Both the position numbers and the translations under genes were made by a program. Below, piece by piece: positions 1-64,000 of a stretch of 64,000 nucleotides of DNA; position 1 is the first letter of the stretch, and each line of letters begins with the position of its first letter. Below the pieces are notes generated by a model. That model had not been told where the DNA came from and did not search any database. It was given only the letters and a program-made list of their open reading frames with translations. This stretch comes from Lamellibrachia columna (Eukaryota > Annelida > Polychaeta > Sabellida > Siboglinidae): assembly GCA_963662155.1 (NCBI GenBank), contig OY759269.1, forward strand, positions 12,117,574 to 12,181,573. Direction: 5' to 3'.

Positions 1-61
1 GGTATCGACAGTGAGACTACTACGACAGTTCTCAAAGTAATTCAAATGTTTTCACACGCAC

Positions 62-60044
<59,983 letters not shown>

Positions 60045-60157
60045 CTGTCAATCACAAATACAACGACTAGTACATATTAAGACGATATTAGCCTAAGCTC
60101 TAAACTATGAGAATGAACTTTGAATGTCTGATGATATATGCTATTTTTCTTCTTCTT

Positions 60158-60182
60158 CTAGATCACCATGATGGTGATCTAG
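60158..60182. repeat. 25-bp near-perfect palindrome at CR1 copy C terminus
   Basis: Arms CTAGATCACCAT and ATGGTGATCTAG around one central base, directly abutting the CR1 tail GATTTAACAAGATT. Confidence 0.85.
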
Positions 60183-62190
60183 ATTTAACAAGATTTGCCA
60201 TCCAAGCCAAAGGCCCAGATGGCAAGTGGACAAGGAAACCATTGGCTTATCGAGTCCAACAATGTTCATCTACGTGTAACCCGCCCTCCTGAGATATGTA
60301 TCAACCTTGTTTTTAAACATATTCACGCTGCTAGTAGTTATACAATCTTTAGACAATTTGTTCCATTAATTTATTTTCCTCTGTGAGAAGGATCTGTGAG
60401 AAGGACTGCTTCCTGATATCCAATCTACACTGATCCTTTACTAATTTTACCTCATGTCCTCTAGTTCTGCTATCCTTCTTGAGTGAGAAAAACATATTTC
60501 TATCAATATTTTCATATCCATTCAATATCTTAGAAACTTCAATCTGATCTCCTCTTAACATCCTTGTCTCAAGAGTTGTTAAACCACATTCTTTCAGGCG
60601 TTCTTCGTAACTAAGGTCTCTCTGTTCTGGAATAATTTTAGTTGCTCTCCTCTGTATGCACTCAAGCATATCTATATCCTTCTTATGATATGGTCACCAT
60701 GCTTGTATACAATATTCTAAATGAGGTCTAACTACTGCTTTCTACAAAGGTATAATTAGCTTTTTTCCTTGTATGTTATGTTTCTTCTAATCAACCCAAG
60801 ATTTGATTACCCTTTGAAGCTACAATACCACACTGATCTGAAACTTTCATATCAGTGCTTATTGTAACCCCTAAGTCCTTTTCTTTTACAGTAGTACCCA
60901 GAACAGTATCTCCCATATATATAGTTTACAAGTTCCCATGTCCTGTATGTAGGCATTTACATTTCCCAAAATTTAACATCTGCCATTTCTCAGACCATTT
61001 TACTAATCTGTCTAGATCGTTTTGTAAATGTTGTTTATCACCATCAGTGTTAACCTTTCTAAGCACTTTTGTGTCATCCGCAAATTTCAGTATGTTACTT
61101 GTTATATTGTCGTCCAAGTCATTGATATATATATATATATATATTAAGAAAAATAAAGGTCTTAATACTGATCCTTGTGGTACCCTACTCAAAACTGATT
61201 TCTAATTTGAAGCTTCTCCATCTACTACAACACGTTGTCTTCTGTAAGTCAGCCATTGTTCTATCTAGTCAATTATGCTATCGCCGATACCATGGGCTTT
61301 TAATTCAAGCAGTAATCTTTAATGTGGCACTTTGTCAAAAGCTTTCTGAAAATCTAAGTAGATAATATCTACTGGCGATCCCTTGTCTATCCACTTAGTG
61401 ATTTCTTTAAAAAAACATAACATTTGTTAAGCATGACCTCGGTTTTAGGAATCCATGTTGAGATGAATTTAATAATTTATGTCTAACAAGGAAGTCCACC
61501 ATAATTTTTTTATGGTCTTTAATTAACCTTTCTAATAATTTACAAATCACTGACTTATTTCTCACCCTTTTAAAATAATCATGGCATGATTTTTGCTTCT
61601 TTCCATTCCAAAGGAACAACTCAATCTTTTAATGACAAGTTTAACACTTTTACAAGTGGTATACTGATTTGTTCTACTGTTTCCATTAGTAGTTTGGGAT
61701 GAATCCATCCACTCCCTGTGATTTATTATCCTTCATTGCCTTTATTTTCTTAGCTAGCATTTCTGGAGTTGCAATTATCTGGCCTAGTCAGATTTAGCCT
61801 CCTGAAATTTTGCATCTGGAATTGTTAATGAAGTAATATCATCATGGTAAACACTGAACTGTTCTGTTTACTCCTGACATATGCATAAAAACTCTTGCTG
61901 TCTTTTTTTATGTTACATGCTAGTTTTTGCTCATAGCTTCTTTTAGTTTAGATTGTCTAATTTCAGTTGTAGCTGCATTAAGTGCCTCTTTGTAATTTGC
62001 ATAGTCTTCATCCTTTCTGACACGCCTATAAACCTTACACAGTTTGCTTGAACACTATTTTCCAATACTGGCAATAGCTTCTTTTGACAAGTGTTTCTTT
62101 CTAGACCGTTCTCCTTTTTTTCAAGGGAACACATTTGTCGCGGATTCTCTCAATTTCATATTTTAGAATGTTCCAACATTTAATTGCGGT
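60182..62190 (-). mobile_element. CR1-like LINE copy C, 5'-truncated and decayed
   Basis: Minus strand from the hairpin tail (60182) back to about 62190. RT C-terminal blocks (TLETRMLRGDQIEVSKIL, SRVPQGSVLRPLFFLIY, FADDTKVLRKV) and the upstream HKLLNSSQHGFLKPRSCL are preserved between many frameshifts and stops. The leftmost part of ORF2 retained corresponds to the linker between EN and RT. A (TA)n tract interrupts near 61125-61145. Confidence 0.85.
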
Positions 62191-62589
62191 CTACCGCATC
62201 AGCAGAAGACTACCTTTTAGCAGACTCAATTGACTTGTTTAAAAGGCTGCTGAGAACAATTCTGCCTTCCTCAAGCCCAAGCTCACAACACGCAGAGCGA
62301 GGCTCAGCAGAATTCAGGCGATTGCTGCTGAAAGACGCTAACCGTTGGTCGTTGTCGTTCACAAACCTGGTCAATGTAAAACGCTGGACGAATATCGCAA
62401 ACATAGTGGATGTATGTTTGAGTAACTTGGGTGTTTTACGATAATAACCTTTCTGAAATTACTTCACATATTCCTGGCCGCCGTAATCTCATAATGTTCT
62501 AAAGACGATGTGTCCATAAAAAATATCCCGTTACCTTCGCACTTGTCTGTAGAAGATCCGCTAGATGGCGAACTTTAGCTAGCTCTAGC

Positions 62590-62850
62590 TTGTTCACTGT
62601 CCACCGTGTGGCGCCACTGTATGCCATTTCACGCTTTCACCTTCATTCCTAGATTTACGAGACGATCGTACTACTCGCCAGCTTAGTCTGCTGTACGAAG
62701 TAAGGTCGGTAAGCGTTGACTGTATATTATCAACAAGTTTTCTCTGTCGGTCTCGTCTACTCTTGCATTCCAAGGTGCCTTGCAGGATTGTTGAGGCCAT
62801 ACCAGAAAAGCTTTCGTCGTTTCACCGAGAACAAGGGCTCTTGCTTTATA
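62590..62850 (-). mobile_element. LINE C-terminal fragment
   Basis: The minus frame reads MASTILQGTLECKSRRDR, then QRKLVDNIQSTLTDLTSY and VKWHTVAPHGG. T-I-L-Q-G-T-(V/L)-E-x-x-R-R-x-R-Q-x-K is the tail of a common invertebrate LINE reverse transcriptase. Confidence 0.6.
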
Positions 62851-62954
62851 CTTACAGCAAGGAAATTCATTTCCTGTCTCACGTATTCGGTTGTTTTGTG
62901 CTGATCTAGGAAATCCGGGGAAGTTTCCTGAAGCATTTCGTTTAAAATGTGTCC

Positions 62955-63440
62955 AGCTCTCGCCTCCACGGAGGAGGACGAATACCGCGAGTCTCGCCTC
63001 CACGGATGAGGACGAATACTGCGAGTCTCGCCTCCACGGAGGAGGACGAATACTGCGAGTCTCGCCTCCACGGAGGAGGACGAATACTGCGAGTCTCGCC
63101 TCCACGGAGGAGGACGAATACCGCGAGTCTCGCCTCCACGGAGGAGGACGAATACCGCAAGTCTTGCCTCCACGGAGGAGGACGAATACTGCGAGTCTCG
63201 CCTCCACGGAGGAGGACGAATACTGCGAGTCTCGCCTCCACGGAGGAGGACGAATACCGCGAGTCTCGCCTCCACGGAGGAGGACGAATACCGCAAGTCT
63301 TGCCTCCACGGAGGAGGACGAATACTGCGAGTCTCGCCTCCACGGAGGAGGACGAATACCGCGAGTCTCGCCTCCACGGAGGAGGACGAATACAGCGAGT
63401 CTCGCCTCCACGGAGGAGGACGAATACAGCGAGTGCTCTG
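62955..63440. repeat. 34-bp GC-rich tandem array, about 14 copies
   Basis: Unit GAGTCTCGCCTCCACGGAGG then AGGACGAATACTGC. Each unit contains CCTCC-AC-GGAGG, an inverted repeat with 5-bp arms. 34 bp is not a codon multiple, so all frames stay open by chance of composition, giving spurious long ORFs on both strands. Confidence 0.94.
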
Positions 63441-63599
63441 TAAAGCTTAAGCTTCAGTGCGACAGCGAGTAGTGCTAACGCACCTCCCCCAACCTACGGG
63501 CATGTAAGGGGTGCATACAAGCTAGTCATGGCTGCCATCGTTTACACACGTTGTAGTTTATAATGTAAGTTCATTGACAAGCCGGAGAGCAGAGCAATT

Positions 63600-63920
63600 G
63601 GTCTGTTTCCATAGCGACGGTGCCGAAACGAACAAAACAGTCTCCGGTGGAACTATTCCTAAAACGCAGATTGCGAAATAGGTTTAGTCTGCTGAAACCT
63701 CCCATGGCTAAGGACATGGAGGAGTAACAGCAGAAACAGAAGTGGCAACATGATCGCAGTTGTGTCACGCTGCGCGAACTGGTCAAGGGAGGCCAAGTTC
63801 ATGTGCGTAGCCATCGAGGTGGTCAACAAAAGTGGATCCCGCGTAAGATCAAGGCGGTTGGGATCGCTGACTTACCTTGTGCAAGTCCGTCCGCACAGTC
63901 GTGATTCATATGATCACTTG
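63600..63920 (+). mobile_element. Gypsy-type LTR retrotransposon remnant (integrase C-terminal tail)
   Basis: Plus frames read VPKRTKQSPVELFLKRRL then RNRFSLL, QQKQKWQHDR, a G-G-Q-V-H-V-R segment, WIPRKI and RRLGSLTYLVQV. SPxELxxxRRLR....L, a K-Q-K spacer, and W-x-P-x-x-(V/I)...LGxxxY.V is the tail of gypsy integrases. A stop and a frameshift are present, with no LTR seen. Confidence 0.6.
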
Positions 63921-64000
63921 TTACTGCTGAAAGTGATTCTAATCGGTCTGTATCTAAGAATACAGTGCCGATGATTCCAAATGTTTTGGAATCAGTCGGT

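Noticed and set aside
62683..63472. Arg/Ser/Pro-rich ORFs of 130-240 codons
   Set aside because: They arise from the 34-bp array, which is open in all frames by composition.

Overview
The window is animal nuclear DNA. It has GT-AG spliceosomal introns, several classes of metazoan retroelement, and many minisatellites. The transposon mix (Ngaro-type YR retrotransposon, CR1-like LINE, Mutator-like gene, gypsy remnant) and the secreted-protein architecture suggest a marine invertebrate such as a lancelet, mollusc, brachiopod or annelid. I cannot fix the species from sequence alone.

One minus-strand gene fills most of the window, from about 60044 down to 62, and is open at both ends. I traced 54 exons plus one weak candidate by splice sites and codon phase. 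With the candidate included, every junction keeps frame and the total is 8697 nt (2899 codons). Going 5' to 3' (high to low coordinates), the predicted protein holds: the helical lipoprotein N-terminal region of the large lipid transfer protein (vitellogenin/MTP/apolipoprotein B) superfamily (60044-55069); a transition segment and a long amphipathic-helical region (49200-45528); a LECT2-like M23 peptidase fold that lacks its zinc-ligand Asp (45046-42177); a furin-like site; Cys-rich and beta-rich segments (40105-24547); a second basic cleavage site (about 24060); a PAN/Apple-like module (17839-17556); and a long run of FN3-like modules with V-D-x-T/S-P-P, D-P-E-S-G and I-G-T signatures that runs off the left edge.

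Introns make up most of the span and hold more than 20 tandem arrays. At least eleven contain copies of the adjoining exon's own edge together with its splice acceptor or donor. This junction-linked duplication is the most unusual signal in the window.

Inserted elements: a decayed Ngaro-like element with A1-body-B1-A2-B2 repeats, an SGNH hydrolase ORF, gag/RT/RNase H and tyrosine recombinase (29336-36359); three large CR1-like copies (4378-5168 minus, about 50875-54159 plus, 60182-62190 minus) and a short CR1 3' fragment; a plus-strand Mutator-like gene whose coding exon is split by the second CR1; fragments of other LINEs (about 38013, 55815, 62600); a candidate non-autonomous DNA element (57740-58625); and a gypsy integrase tail (about 63600-63920).
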